DNA of 38,399 nt, taken from assembly GCA_944332575.1 (NCBI GenBank), contig CALVKH010000006.1:1-38399 (forward strand), written 5' to 3'. Positions 25,318-33,622 of this stretch are shown piece after piece. Below the pieces are notes generated by a model. It was given only the letters and a program-made list of their open reading frames with translations. It was not told where the DNA came from and searched no databases. The DNA is from an uncultured Bacilli bacterium. Its GTDB lineage: Bacteria; Bacillota_I; Bacilli_A; RF39; UBA660. The position numbers and the translations under genes are program-made. Within the stretch, counting starts at the first letter, position 1. The number at the start of each line of letters is the position of its first letter.

Positions 25318-26292
25318 TTATTCTAAATTCTTTCTCAATTCTTTCAATGCCGATAAAAATTCATTTGTTTTTCTTATTTCTTCATTTAATTTATCTAAAT
25401 TAGCAGTCTGCTCTAAGGAAATATTAGATTCCGTTGGTTTTAATCCATATACTGGAGAAATAACGGGTGTATTTTTAAATTCTTTATCGTCATAAACGTC
25501 AACAGCTGGCCTCACTTTAATTTTAAAGTCTGGTATAGTAAGTTTTTCTTCTTGTTCCGTCTTTTTAGGGAGCTCTTCTTGTTTAGGTTCATCAATACTT
25601 TTATACATCGCTTCTAATTCTTTTATTGAAATAGGCTCATTTCCATCATCTTCGTATTGTTCTATTTCTTCATCAGTTATATTTTGACTAGCCTTCGTTA
25701 ATTCTTCCACACTAATAATAGCATTTTCTTCTTGTTCTTGTTCGAAAGTATTAACTTCATCCTCCATTGTTTTTAATGGTTCCATACTCTTATTTTCTTC
25801 TATAGATTCAACTACCAGTTCTTTCTTTTCTTCCTTAGGTAATTCTACTGTCTTATCATTTGTTTTTTCAACTACAGGCTCCTCTTCTTTAGCAGGTACT
25901 TGTACTTGATTTTTCTCTTGTTCCATTTTAGCTAATTCTTTTTTTAGAGTTTCAAGTTCTAATAAAGCTTTAGTTTTTTCTAATTCTTCGTCTTCTTCTA
26001 CATATTTTATTTCTTCTATTTCTGCGGTTTTATCTAATTTACCTACTTTTTCAATATTAATGTCACGTAAAGCTGCTTCATCCGCTATCATTCCTAAACC
26101 ATTATTAGGAGTCTCTATTTTAATCTTTGTATCTTCTAATGCATCTTCTTCAAAAGTTTTCATATCTTTACTATTTTTCCTAGATACTATATCAATAATA
26201 ATAATGGTCATAATCAAAACAAAAATAGCGATCATTAATACTACTACAATTGTTAATTCATTCGAAGATAAAAACTCTAAAAAATCTGCCAT
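25318..26292 (-). CDS. single-pass membrane protein with Glu/Lys-rich cytoplasmic region, function unknown
   Basis: I do not recognise this 324-residue protein. It has a short N-terminal outside part and one membrane helix (about 13-37, LTIVVVLMIAIFVLIMTIII). The long charged region holds a coiled-coil segment (about 100-135, ELEKTKALLELETLKKELAK). Low-complexity acidic stretches follow, then a more conserved-looking patch (KEFKNTPVISPVYGLKP) and a C-terminal helix. The layout is that of a membrane scaffold or adaptor, as in some division or wall proteins, but this is only a comparison. AGGTGAG precedes the ATG, 4 bases after the rsmE stop, so it belongs to the miaA-rsmE operon. Confidence 0.65.
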   Translation of the reverse strand: MADFLEFLSSNELTIVVVLMIAIFVLIMTIIIIDIVSRKNSKDMKTFEEDALEDTKIKIETPNNGLGMIADEAALRDINIEKVGKLDKTAEIEEIKYVEEDEELEKTKALLELETLKKELAKMEQEKNQVQVPAKEEEPVVEKTNDKTVELPKEEKKELVVESIEENKSMEPLKTMEDEVNTFEQEQEENAIISVEELTKASQNITDEEIEQYEDDGNEPISIKELEAMYKSIDEPKQEELPKKTEQEEKLTIPDFKIKVRPAVDVYDDKEFKNTPVISPVYGLKPTESNISLEQTANLDKLNEEIRKTNEFLSALKELRKNLE

Positions 26293-26296
26293 AAAC

Positions 26297-27004
26297 TCAC
26301 CTCATCAATATATAGTTAATAATGCTTAAAACAAATAATGATGCCGTCTCAGTTCTTAGAACTCTAGATCCTAAACTAACAGAGATAAATCCATTACTTA
26401 TTAGATAGTCTTCTTCTTCTTTCGTAAAGCCACCTTCCGGTCCTACTACAATTAATATTCTATCACTTTCTTGTATATTTGATAAGACTGTTTTTATACT
26501 TTTTGACAACTCATTTACAGTACATAAAATCTTATAATCATAATCTAAAAGAGATAATTCCTTGATATTATGGGCTTTATTTACTAAAGGAATATCCAAT
26601 CTTTTAGACTGTTCACTAGCTTCCTTGACAATTAGGTTCCACCTATTTATTTTTTTATCTTCTTTATTTTCTATTTTAACTACACTCCTAGTTGTAATTA
26701 GTGGAATAAATTCTTTGACTCCTAACTCAGTACCTTTTTGTAAAATATAATCCATTTTTTGCTCCTTCACTAAACTTTGAGCAATAGTAACATTTAAAGA
26801 CTTACTATCATTATCAATAGAAGCAATTTTTTTAGCTACCACGAAAGGAGTTAAAGAAGTAATTTCAGATAAATATAAAGTATTATTACAAACTATTTCT
26901 ATTTTAGTACCAATATTATATCGCATTACTTTAGTGATATGATAACTATCATCACGAGATAATGTAAATAAATCACTATCCTGATTACAAAAATATCTTT
27001 GCAT
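26297..27004 (-). CDS. rsmE: 16S rRNA m3U1498 methyltransferase RsmE
   Basis: SPOUT-family methyltransferase acting on U1498 of 16S rRNA. The 235 residues start with a PUA-like domain (MQRYFCNQ, DDSYHITKVMRYNIGTKIEI). The knot domain follows, with QSLVKEQKMDYILQKGTELGV, EASEQSKRL, VVGPEGGFTKEEEDYL and SLGSRVLRTETASLFVLSI, all typical. Its ATG shares one base with the miaA stop (TAATG), indicating coupled translation. The stop is TGA, the clearest evidence in the window that TGA ends translation in this organism. In Bacillus it is found by dnaJ/prmA and mtaB. Confidence 0.95.
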   Translation of the reverse strand: MQRYFCNQDSDLFTLSRDDSYHITKVMRYNIGTKIEIVCNNTLYLSEITSLTPFVVAKKIASIDNDSKSLNVTIAQSLVKEQKMDYILQKGTELGVKEFIPLITTRSVVKIENKEDKKINRWNLIVKEASEQSKRLDIPLVNKAHNIKELSLLDYDYKILCTVNELSKSIKTVLSNIQESDRILIVVGPEGGFTKEEEDYLISNGFISVSLGSRVLRTETASLFVLSIINYILMR

Positions 27005-27873
27005 TAGTCCTCCCTATTAATAAAGTTATATACTTCTTCTATTGTCTTATTAAAATCATTATAATTTACATCAAACCAATTCATTTTAAATTGATTATTA
27101 AAAAAAGTATATTGTCTTTTAGCATAATGTCTTGAATTCTTTTTAATTAAATCAAGTGCTTCCTCAAAAGTAATCTCATTATTAAAGTATTGATATAACT
27201 CTTTATAACCAATTCCTGTCATAACAGCTTTACTATTAATTTTTCTATCATATAAGTCTTTAGCTTCTTTGATTAATCCGTCTTCTACCATTTCATCCAC
27301 ACGCTTATTAATACGTTCATATAAAGTATCACGGCTAGTAGTAAGACCAATAATAGTAAAAGGATATAGTATTTCATTTCCTAGACCATTAGATTTAGTA
27401 TTATTATATATTTTAGTAAGTTCTCTTTCTAATCTTTTACGATTATTTACATGGATGGTAGTCTCATGATCTTTTTTGATTTCATTTAGTAATTCTAAAT
27501 TTGTATAACAAGAAAAATCATAACTTTCTTCTTCTTTATTAAAAGTATAATTATATAGTGCAGCTTTTATATATAAACCTGTCCCTCCCACTATAATTAT
27601 ATTATGTCCTCTTGATTTTATTTCCTCGATTTTTTTTCTACAATCTTTTTGATAATCGTATACCGTATAATTATAAGTTACTGGGACAATATCAAATAAA
27701 TGATGAGGAATACCTTCTTGTTCTTCTTTTTTTACTTTAGCTGTAGCAATATCTAAGTCTTTATACACTTGCATAGAATCACCATTAATAACTTCAGCAT
27801 TAATTCTTTTAGCAAGTTCAATTGATAATTTAGTTTTACCAACTCCCGTTGGACCAGTAATCACAATAATCAC
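27004..27873 (-). CDS. miaA: tRNA dimethylallyltransferase MiaA
   Basis: Adds the isopentenyl group to A37 of tRNAs reading UNN codons. The 289 residues open with the P-loop GPTGVGKT (7-14) and continue with EVINGDSMQVYKDLDIATAK, GIPHHLFDIV, YDYQKDC, VGGTGLYIKAALYNY and GIGYKELYQY. The end has RHYAKRQYTFFNNQFKMNWF, the tRNA-contact region. The start codon is GTG at 27873, preceded by TAGGTGATATA. The end overlaps rsmE by one base and the start lies 8 bases after the unknown upstream gene. Confidence 0.96.
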   Translation of the reverse strand: MIIVITGPTGVGKTKLSIELAKRINAEVINGDSMQVYKDLDIATAKVKKEEQEGIPHHLFDIVPVTYNYTVYDYQKDCRKKIEEIKSRGHNIIIVGGTGLYIKAALYNYTFNKEEESYDFSCYTNLELLNEIKKDHETTIHVNNRKRLERELTKIYNNTKSNGLGNEILYPFTIIGLTTSRDTLYERINKRVDEMVEDGLIKEAKDLYDRKINSKAVMTGIGYKELYQYFNNEITFEEALDLIKKNSRHYAKRQYTFFNNQFKMNWFDVNYNDFNKTIEEVYNFINRED

Positions 27874-27881
27874 TATATCAC

Positions 27882-28460
27882 CTACTTCTTAGTTCTTTGA
27901 TTATAGTAATCATATGTTAACAAATAAATACGATTTTTGGATCCAATATTACTTTCCATAACGTCAGTTATATAACCATTTCTTAATAGAAAATCACGTA
28001 ATTGATTATAATGAGCTTTAACTTCTTTAAATAATTTAGTTTTCTTTTCCGTGCATATTCCTACAGTAAATGATCCATTATTTAGTATTTGATAAATTTG
28101 TTCTAAAGTATCATTATAATAACCATTACATATATAATGCCCTTTCAAATTTCCTACAGTTCCTTTATTTATTTTAAACTTAGAAAAATCGCTAATCCTT
28201 ACTAGTTTACTATTAACTAAAAAATCAGATACAGCTAAATCTCCACTAAGAGCACTTTCTAAAATAATTGAATCATTATCAAGTCTTTCATTTTCTATAA
28301 TATAATTAGCAAATAGACTATTTTTGTTTCTTTGTTCACTATGCCATTTACCATATTTAGGTAAATCCAAAATAATAGAACCTTTTACATAATCATAATA
28401 CATATCCTCACTATTATAAGTATCCATAAAAAACTTTTTTAGATGTTTATCGTTATCCAT
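27882..28460 (-). CDS. conserved-type unknown protein heading the miaA-rsmE operon
   Basis: I do not recognise this 192-residue protein. I start it at ATG 28460 (MDNDKHLKKFFMDTYN), which has GAGGTGAG about 5 bases upstream; an upstream ATG at 28493 gives eleven unsupported residues. There is no signal peptide, membrane segment or cysteine motif. It is a mixed alpha/beta protein with segments such as KGSIILDLPKYGKWHSE and HYICNGYYNDTLEQIYQIL, and an aromatic-rich end. It begins the operon with miaA, rsmE and the membrane protein, under a good promoter, so it may concern RNA or translation. That is inference from position. Confidence 0.65.
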   Translation of the reverse strand: MDNDKHLKKFFMDTYNSEDMYYDYVKGSIILDLPKYGKWHSEQRNKNSLFANYIIENERLDNDSIILESALSGDLAVSDFLVNSKLVRISDFSKFKINKGTVGNLKGHYICNGYYNDTLEQIYQILNNGSFTVGICTEKKTKLFKEVKAHYNQLRDFLLRNGYITDVMESNIGSKNRIYLLTYDYYNQRTKK

Positions 28461-28481
28461 GTTCTCACCTCTATAGACGTT

Positions 28482-28510
28482 ATAATAACACATAAGTCAT
28501 TAAAGTACAA
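28482..28510 (-). promoter_or_regulatory. promoter of the 28460-miaA-rsmE operon
   Basis: On the minus strand: TTGTAC (28510-28505), 17-bp spacer, TATTAT (28487-28482). It is followed by the GAGGTGAG ribosome site and ATG 28460. Confidence 0.65.
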
Positions 28511-28530
28511 TAAAAGTATTTACTAAACAA

Positions 28531-28580
28531 TAGAAAAAGTAAATGTATCTAATAATTATACTTATAAATACATTTACTTT
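28531..28580 (-). terminator. terminator downstream of the gene remnant
   Basis: Perfect 13-bp arms AAAGTAAATGTAT / ATACATTTACTTT (28536-28548 and 28568-28580), 19-nt loop. On the minus strand it is followed by TTCTATTG after a T run. It starts 2 bases after the remnant's tandem stop codons. Confidence 0.7.
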
Positions 28581-28584
28581 ATTA

Positions 28585-28851
28585 TTAACTAGTTTTTATT
28601 ACATACGGATCAGAAACAGTTCCATCTCCGCTTGTTACCTCTATCCAAAAATTTTTTTCAAACTTCTCGTTCCTTTTGAATGCAATAATTTCGCTTAAAT
28701 CACTATAAATTCTATCATTTTTTCTTATTTTTGCAAGTATTTTATCAAAAAAGTCCCCATAAAATGGGAACTTTCTAATGAAAACTACTTTTTTCGTTAA
28801 ACGAGAAGTTATCTCTTAATTTAACGGGGCATCATATCTTATATATTTATT
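28585..28851 (-). pseudogene. remnant of a decayed gene (3' end), family unknown
   Basis: A 76-codon open stretch (28815-28585) reads as a plausible protein C-terminus (EITSRLTKKVVFIRKFPFYG to WIEVTSGDGTVSDPYVIKTS). It ends in tandem TAA stops and its own terminator, but it has no ATG, GTG or TTG. Directly upstream in the same frame, after one TAA at 28818-28816, eleven more protein-like codons (NKYIRYDAPLN) run to another stop. This looks like an old coding region with nonsense mutations and a lost 5' end. The closing GDGTVSDPYVI resembles the ends of exported or pilin-like proteins, but I cannot name the family. No promoter or ribosome site is seen. Confidence 0.55.
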
Positions 28852-28902
28852 TTATCAAATAATATTCTTCTTTTAAATACCCTTACACCCTATATTTTCA
28901 AC

Positions 28903-28928
28903 AAAAAGGAGCAATTAATCCATTGCTC
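28903..28928 (-). terminator. terminator after mutL
   Basis: On the minus strand, GAGCAAT (28928-28922) pairs with ATTGCTC (28915-28909), 6-nt loop, then CTTTTTG. It overlaps the mutL stop codon. Confidence 0.75.
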
Positions 28929-30702
28929 TTTTAAATAATTTTTCTAACTCATATTTAGAATAAGATATGATAGTTGGTCGTCCATGTGGACAAGTAAATG
29001 GGTTATCTGTTTTTCTTAGGGTATCTAATAAGTATTCCATATCAGATAGACTAATATGATCATTTGCTTTAATACTCATTTTACAAGCTAGAGTAATTGC
29101 CACTTTTTCAGTAAATTTATAACTATCAAAACTTTCTTTCGAAATAATGATATCAATAATCTTTCTAATAGCTTCTTCTACATTACCACTTGGTAACCAA
29201 AAAGGATGACTTCTAATTAATATTGCATTATTACCAAATTCCTCTACTACAAAATTTAACTCTTCTAATAAATTCATATGTTCTTTTAAAATAATAAAAT
29301 CATTAGCAGGAAGTTCAATTCTAATAGGAATTAATAAATCAATCATTTTATTATCATGTGTACCCATAGCTTTTAAATACTTCTCATAATTAATTCTCTC
29401 ATTTGCAGCATGTTGATCGATCATATACATTCCATCTTCATTTTCAGCAATAATATACGTTCCATGAACTAATCCAACAGGATACATTTTTTTTACTCTT
29501 TCCGTATTATCTGTATCCTTGTTATAAGATATTTCATTGCTATTTTCACTAACCTCAAAATCAAATGACAATTCTTCTAATGATTTATTTTCTTCTACTA
29601 TGCTTGTTGTTTTATCATTATTTTCAATATAATTATCAATAATTTTAGTTAGATCTATCTTACTAGGATTGGTATAAATACTTTCTGTATTACTAGGTGC
29701 TTCTATTTTAGGAATTAAAGTAAGCTCTTCTAATTTAGAAGTAATAGCTTTATTAATTAACTCCTTTAATATATCAAAAGAAGAAAATTTAATATCCATT
29801 TTAGTTGGATGAATATTTACGTCTATTAAATAAGGATCCGCTTCTATATTTAATACAACAATAGGATATTTTCCTTCATGAATATAAGTATGATAACTAT
29901 CTAATATACATTTGATTAAATCGTTGTTACGAATAATTCTTCCATTAACCAAAGTTGTAATAACCGATCTTGTGGATCTTGTTACTTCAGGATAAGAGAT
30001 ATATCCCTCAATTTTATAATCCCTATTCTCTTTTTCTATTTTTATCATTTTTTTACTAACATCTAATCCATAAATATTATAAATTACTTTTAATAAATTG
30101 CCAGAACCATCTGTATTTAATAAAACTTTATCATTGTTAGTTAAAACAAATTTAATATTAGGAAAAGATAACGCCATTTTATTAACGTATTCAACAATAT
30201 TAGAAAGTTCTATATATAAATTTTTTAAATATTTTAATCTTACTGGAGTATTATAAAATAAATCTTTTACTGTAATTTGTGTTCCTTTTTTCAAGTCACT
30301 ATTACTTACACTTTCAATATTACCACCATGAATAATTACTTCCGTACCAGTTATTCCATCACTAGTTTTTAATGTAACATGACTAACGGATGCGATGGAT
30401 GGTAATGCTTCACCACGAAATCCTAGACTTTCAATATTAAAAAGATCTTCTAGATCTTTTAATTTACTAGTAGCATGTCTAGAGAAAGCTAACGTTGCAT
30501 CATTTCTATCCATACCAATTCCATCATCAGTAACAGTTATTTCCTTTACCCCCCTGTCAATTAAATCAATTTTAATTGAACTACTTTTGGCATCTATTGC
30601 ATTTTCAACTAATTCTTTTACTACATTCATTGTCTTCTCAACAACTTCTCCTGCAGCAATTTTATTAGCTAAATTTTCATCCATTACTTTTATTCTACTC
30701 AT
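28915..30702 (-). CDS. mutL: DNA mismatch repair protein MutL
   Basis: GHKL ATPase and nicking endonuclease that couples MutS mismatch recognition to strand removal. I start it at ATG 30702 (MSRIKVMDENLANKIAAGEV, 595 residues), with AAAGGG upstream; twenty upstream codons are open but not family-like. The ATPase domain shows ELVENAIDA, DDGIGMDRND, TSKLKDLEDL and GFRGEALPSI. The C-terminal domain has the endonuclease motif DQHAANERINYE (429-440, matching DQHA-x2-E-x4-E) and CPHGRPT (Cys571), so it should nick DNA as in Bacillus. Both motifs are intact, in contrast with mutS in this window. Confidence 0.96.
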   Translation of the reverse strand: MSRIKVMDENLANKIAAGEVVEKTMNVVKELVENAIDAKSSSIKIDLIDRGVKEITVTDDGIGMDRNDATLAFSRHATSKLKDLEDLFNIESLGFRGEALPSIASVSHVTLKTSDGITGTEVIIHGGNIESVSNSDLKKGTQITVKDLFYNTPVRLKYLKNLYIELSNIVEYVNKMALSFPNIKFVLTNNDKVLLNTDGSGNLLKVIYNIYGLDVSKKMIKIEKENRDYKIEGYISYPEVTRSTRSVITTLVNGRIIRNNDLIKCILDSYHTYIHEGKYPIVVLNIEADPYLIDVNIHPTKMDIKFSSFDILKELINKAITSKLEELTLIPKIEAPSNTESIYTNPSKIDLTKIIDNYIENNDKTTSIVEENKSLEELSFDFEVSENSNEISYNKDTDNTERVKKMYPVGLVHGTYIIAENEDGMYMIDQHAANERINYEKYLKAMGTHDNKMIDLLIPIRIELPANDFIILKEHMNLLEELNFVVEEFGNNAILIRSHPFWLPSGNVEEAIRKIIDIIISKESFDSYKFTEKVAITLACKMSIKANDHISLSDMEYLLDTLRKTDNPFTCPHGRPTIISYSKYELEKLFKRAMD

Positions 30703-30727
30703 ATCAAAACCCTTTGCTATTTTTCTC

Positions 30728-31090
30728 CTACTCTGTATCCATATCAATATAAGCTTTTCCATTCGTTGGATCTACATAATAGATAATCTCACTATCATCT
30801 ACAATATTAGTAACGATAACTTTATAAAAACTATCTTCTGTTACTTCATATCTAAATTCATAGTTATCACTACCAAAATTTTCTTTCACTATTTCAATAG
30901 CTTGTTCTCCTGTCATATCAGTTGCTTCAGTTAATTGTTCTTCTCTTGTTTTTTCTTGTTCTTCACTAGTAGGTGGAGTATTACCTGAGTCACTTTTATT
31001 TAAATTAATAATAATAACTCCTGCAACAATTAAAATAATTGCTATTATTATGGCAATAATTAAACGTAAATTATTTTTAATAAACTTCAT
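30728..31090 (-). CDS. membrane-anchored PepSY-like small protein
   Basis: A 120-residue protein with an N-terminal membrane helix (about 9-29, LIIAIIIAIILIVAGVIIINL) and a Ser/Glu/Thr linker. A C-terminal domain of about 65 residues follows (TGEQAIEIVKENFGSDNYEF to YYVDPTNGKAYIDM). Its helix-then-strands pattern resembles PepSY-like domains, which in other proteins bind or inhibit peptidases at the cell surface. The function here is unknown. It lies between uvrC (55 bases upstream) and mutL (25 bases downstream) on the same strand and is probably cotranscribed with these repair genes without obvious functional relation. Confidence 0.65.
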   Translation of the reverse strand: MKFIKNNLRLIIAIIIAIILIVAGVIIINLNKSDSGNTPPTSEEQEKTREEQLTEATDMTGEQAIEIVKENFGSDNYEFRYEVTEDSFYKVIVTNIVDDSEIIYYVDPTNGKAYIDMDTE

Positions 31091-31145
31091 ATCTTACACC
31101 CTTCCCTATATTAAATATTATAACTCTTTTTTTATATTAAGTAAA

Positions 31146-32933
31146 TTAATTTTCTAAATCTTGTAAGTATTGATATAAATTACTAGCCACATCTTTATTT
31201 AAAATTTTCTCCAAATCTTCGAGCGATGCTTCTTTCATTTTCTTTAAAGATCCAAAAGACTTTAATAATTCTTTCTTTCTTTTTTCACCTATTCCTGGGA
31301 CAAAATCTAATAAACTAGATAACATTCCTTTACTTTTAATATTTCTATGATAACTAATAGCAAAACGATGAACTTCATCTTGAATCTTAGTTAAAAATAA
31401 GAATAAATTACTTTTATTGTTAATATCTATGGTAACTAAATCAGAATTGATAATACTACTAGTACGATGTTTATCATCTTTTTTTAATCCGATGATTGGA
31501 ATACTTAAATTTAAGGAATCTAACACTTCTTTTACAACTTTTACTTGTAACTCTCCACCATCGATAACAATTAAGGAAGGGGCCTCTTCTTCTTCCATTA
31601 ATACTTTATAATATCGTCTATAAATAACTTCACGCATGGCACTTAAATCATCTTTAACATCTACACTTATTTTATATTTTCGATATAAATCCTTATTAGG
31701 AATAAAATCGTCAAAAACTACCATTCCTCCTACATAAAATGTACCAAATAAATGTGAATTATCAAAAGCTTCAATTCTTGTAATATTATCTATATGTAGA
31801 GCTTCTTCTAATTCTTTTTTAGCATTCTGTCTTGCTTCATCATTTTTCTTCAATATTTCTTCTTTTTCAGTAAGCGCTACTTTAGCATTATCATTGGCAA
31901 GTAATAATAACTTTTTAATATCACCTTTTTTAGGAATTAAAGCCTTAATATTTAAATATTGTTGTAATAACTCACTATCAATATTTTCATTAACTACGAT
32001 TTCATTTGGTAATAAATGATCTTTTTCATAAAATTTTATAATATATTCCATTACTTCTTCCGCCTCATCATCTACCGTAGTAATGATATCTTTATGGCGT
32101 CCAAATAACAATCCATCTCTTATAAAAAATACTTGGATTGATAAATAATTATTATTTTTATAAAAACCAAATAAATCAAAATTATATTTGCGATTTAAAT
32201 CGATCTTTTGACGTTTTAAAGTAATTTCTATATCATCTAACATACTTTTTAACTCTTGTGCTTTTTCAAAATTAAGAGCTTCACTAGCTTTATACATATC
32301 TTCTTCTATTTTTTTGGTAATAATACTAGCATCCCCTTTTAAAAAAGAAATGATCTCTTCTTTCATTTTGTTTATTACATCATTACTAATATTATTGTAT
32401 TTACAATATCCTAAGCATTCTCCTAAATGGTAATAAAGGCAAACATCTTTTTTTAGAGTAGCACATTTACGTAATGGATAAATTCTATTAATAATTTCAA
32501 CTGTCCTTCTTGCTGCATTTACATTAGGATATGGTCCAAACAAATGGTTTTTATTTCGTTTACGATTTAAGTTTCTTACTACTTTAACCGTTGGATACTT
32601 ATCATTAGTAAGTTCAATGTAAGGATAACTTTTATCATCTTTTAATAAAATATTATATTTAGGGTTATACTTTTTGATAAGAGTAATTTCTAATATTAAT
32701 GACTCTAATTCAGAAGATGTGACAATATATTCAAAAGTTACGATATCATTTACTAACATAACAGTTTTTCCTGTTACGGTTCCGGTGAAATAACTTTTTA
32801 ATCTATTCTTTAAATTTTTAGCTTTACCTACATAAATAATAATCCCATCTTTGTTTTTCATTTGATAACATCCTGGTAAATTAGGAACTAAAGCTAATTT
32901 TTCTTTGATATGTTTTTTTACGTCTTCTCTCAT
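31146..32933 (-). CDS. uvrC: excinuclease ABC subunit C (UvrC)
   Basis: Dual-incision nuclease of nucleotide excision repair. I start it at ATG 32933 (MREDVKKHIKEKLALVPNLP, 595 residues), with GGTGATT just upstream; a GTG at 32942 would fall on that site. The N-terminal GIY-YIG domain shows GIIIYVGKAKNLKNRLKSYF. Four cysteines in RKCATLKKDVCLYYHLGECL and the following GYC match the family's Fe-S cluster region (last gaps x7 and x3). The UvrB-binding UVR motif is near DMYKASEALNFEKAQELKSM. The RNase H-like nuclease shows EAFDNSHLFGTF and VIDGGELQV, and paired HhH motifs end the protein (VPGIGEKRKKELLKSFGS). Confidence 0.96.
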   Translation of the reverse strand: MREDVKKHIKEKLALVPNLPGCYQMKNKDGIIIYVGKAKNLKNRLKSYFTGTVTGKTVMLVNDIVTFEYIVTSSELESLILEITLIKKYNPKYNILLKDDKSYPYIELTNDKYPTVKVVRNLNRKRNKNHLFGPYPNVNAARRTVEIINRIYPLRKCATLKKDVCLYYHLGECLGYCKYNNISNDVINKMKEEIISFLKGDASIITKKIEEDMYKASEALNFEKAQELKSMLDDIEITLKRQKIDLNRKYNFDLFGFYKNNNYLSIQVFFIRDGLLFGRHKDIITTVDDEAEEVMEYIIKFYEKDHLLPNEIVVNENIDSELLQQYLNIKALIPKKGDIKKLLLLANDNAKVALTEKEEILKKNDEARQNAKKELEEALHIDNITRIEAFDNSHLFGTFYVGGMVVFDDFIPNKDLYRKYKISVDVKDDLSAMREVIYRRYYKVLMEEEEAPSLIVIDGGELQVKVVKEVLDSLNLSIPIIGLKKDDKHRTSSIINSDLVTIDINNKSNLFLFLTKIQDEVHRFAISYHRNIKSKGMLSSLLDFVPGIGEKRKKELLKSFGSLKKMKEASLEDLEKILNKDVASNLYQYLQDLEN

Positions 32934-32949
32934 AGTAATCACCGATACT

Positions 32950-32958
32950 ATTATAGCA
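32950..32958 (-). promoter_or_regulatory. extended -10 promoter for uvrC
   Basis: On the minus strand TGCTATAAT (32958-32950), an exact extended -10, 17 bases before the ATG at 32933. Confidence 0.6.
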
Positions 32959-32988
32959 TAATAACTAGAATTAAATACAATAATAAGT

Positions 32989-32994
32989 TATAAT
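32989..32994 (+). promoter_or_regulatory. probable -10 for the YigZ-family gene
   Basis: TATAAT at 32989-32994, followed within 7 bases by the GGTGG ribosome site and ATG 33010. The transcript leader would be only about 9 bases. No clear -35 is seen. Confidence 0.45.
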
Positions 32995-33009
32995 TATCTT
33001 GGTGGTTAT

Positions 33010-33585
33010 ATGTATACAATTAGTGAAAATACGGAAAAGGAAATTGAAATTAAAAAATCAAGATTTATATCTCGAATTTATAGAATATATAATTTAGAAG
33101 AAGTTGATAAAATACTACAGGAATTAAAAAAAGAATATAAGGATGCCACTCATTATTGTTATGCTTATATTATTGATGAAAATAAAAAATCTAGTGATGA
33201 TAATGAACCTAGTGGTACAGCGGGAATTCCTATTTTACAAGTGTTAGAAAAGAATAATTTAAATTATGTCTTATGTGTTGTCATTAGATATTTTGGTGGT
33301 ATAAAATTAGGAGCTGGAGGATTAGTAAGAGCTTATACCAAATCAGTTACTGAGGGATTAAAAATGTGTCAAAAGTATGAATTAATCCCTGGATATAAAA
33401 TAGAAATCAATATTTCATATGATGAACAGAAAAAATTAGATTATATAGTAAAAGAATATAAAGTTGATAAGAAATTTGATAATAATATCACATATCATAT
33501 ATTAATACCTAAAAAAGATTTCAATATTCTTACTGAATTTAATCCCAAAATAATAAAAGAAATACAAATAGAAAAAGAGAATTAA
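33010..33585 (+). CDS. YigZ/IMPACT family protein
   Basis: A 191-residue protein of the YigZ family (UPF0029, related to eukaryotic IMPACT), a conserved cytoplasmic family without a firm biochemical role in bacteria. The signature region is complete: EIKKSRFISRIYRI, THYCYAYIID, SSDDNEPSGTAGIPIL and VIRYFGGIKLGAGGLVRAYT. A smaller C-terminal ferredoxin-like domain (about 125-191) follows. GGTGG lies 4 bases before the ATG. It is divergent from uvrC and convergent with the DUF2207 gene. Confidence 0.9.
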   Translation: MYTISENTEKEIEIKKSRFISRIYRIYNLEEVDKILQELKKEYKDATHYCYAYIIDENKKSSDDNEPSGTAGIPILQVLEKNNLNYVLCVVIRYFGGIKLGAGGLVRAYTKSVTEGLKMCQKYELIPGYKIEINISYDEQKKLDYIVKEYKVDKKFDNNITYHILIPKKDFNILTEFNPKIIKEIQIEKEN

Positions 33586-33604
33586 ACCAAATTAATTCTC
33601 TTTT
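33572..33604. terminator. bidirectional terminator, copy 1 of a repeated hairpin
   Basis: Arms AAAAGAGAATTAA (33573-33585) and TTAATTCTCTTTT (33592-33604), loop ACCAAA. It lies between the convergent YigZ and DUF2207 genes. Positions 33572-33603 are identical to 36110-36141. Confidence 0.85.
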
Positions 33605-33622
33605 CTTTATTGTAATAAATGA

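Noticed and set aside
26297-26299. Mycoplasma-type code with TGA as tryptophan
   Set aside because: rsmE ends cleanly at TGA with its full normal length and the next gene starts 4 bases later; tryptophans in the window are TGG.
30395-30934. Plus-strand ORF of 179 codons opposite mutL
   Set aside because: It lies antisense to the conserved mutL ATPase region and the PepSY-like gene, with hydrophobic composition from reversed AT-rich codons and no ribosome site.
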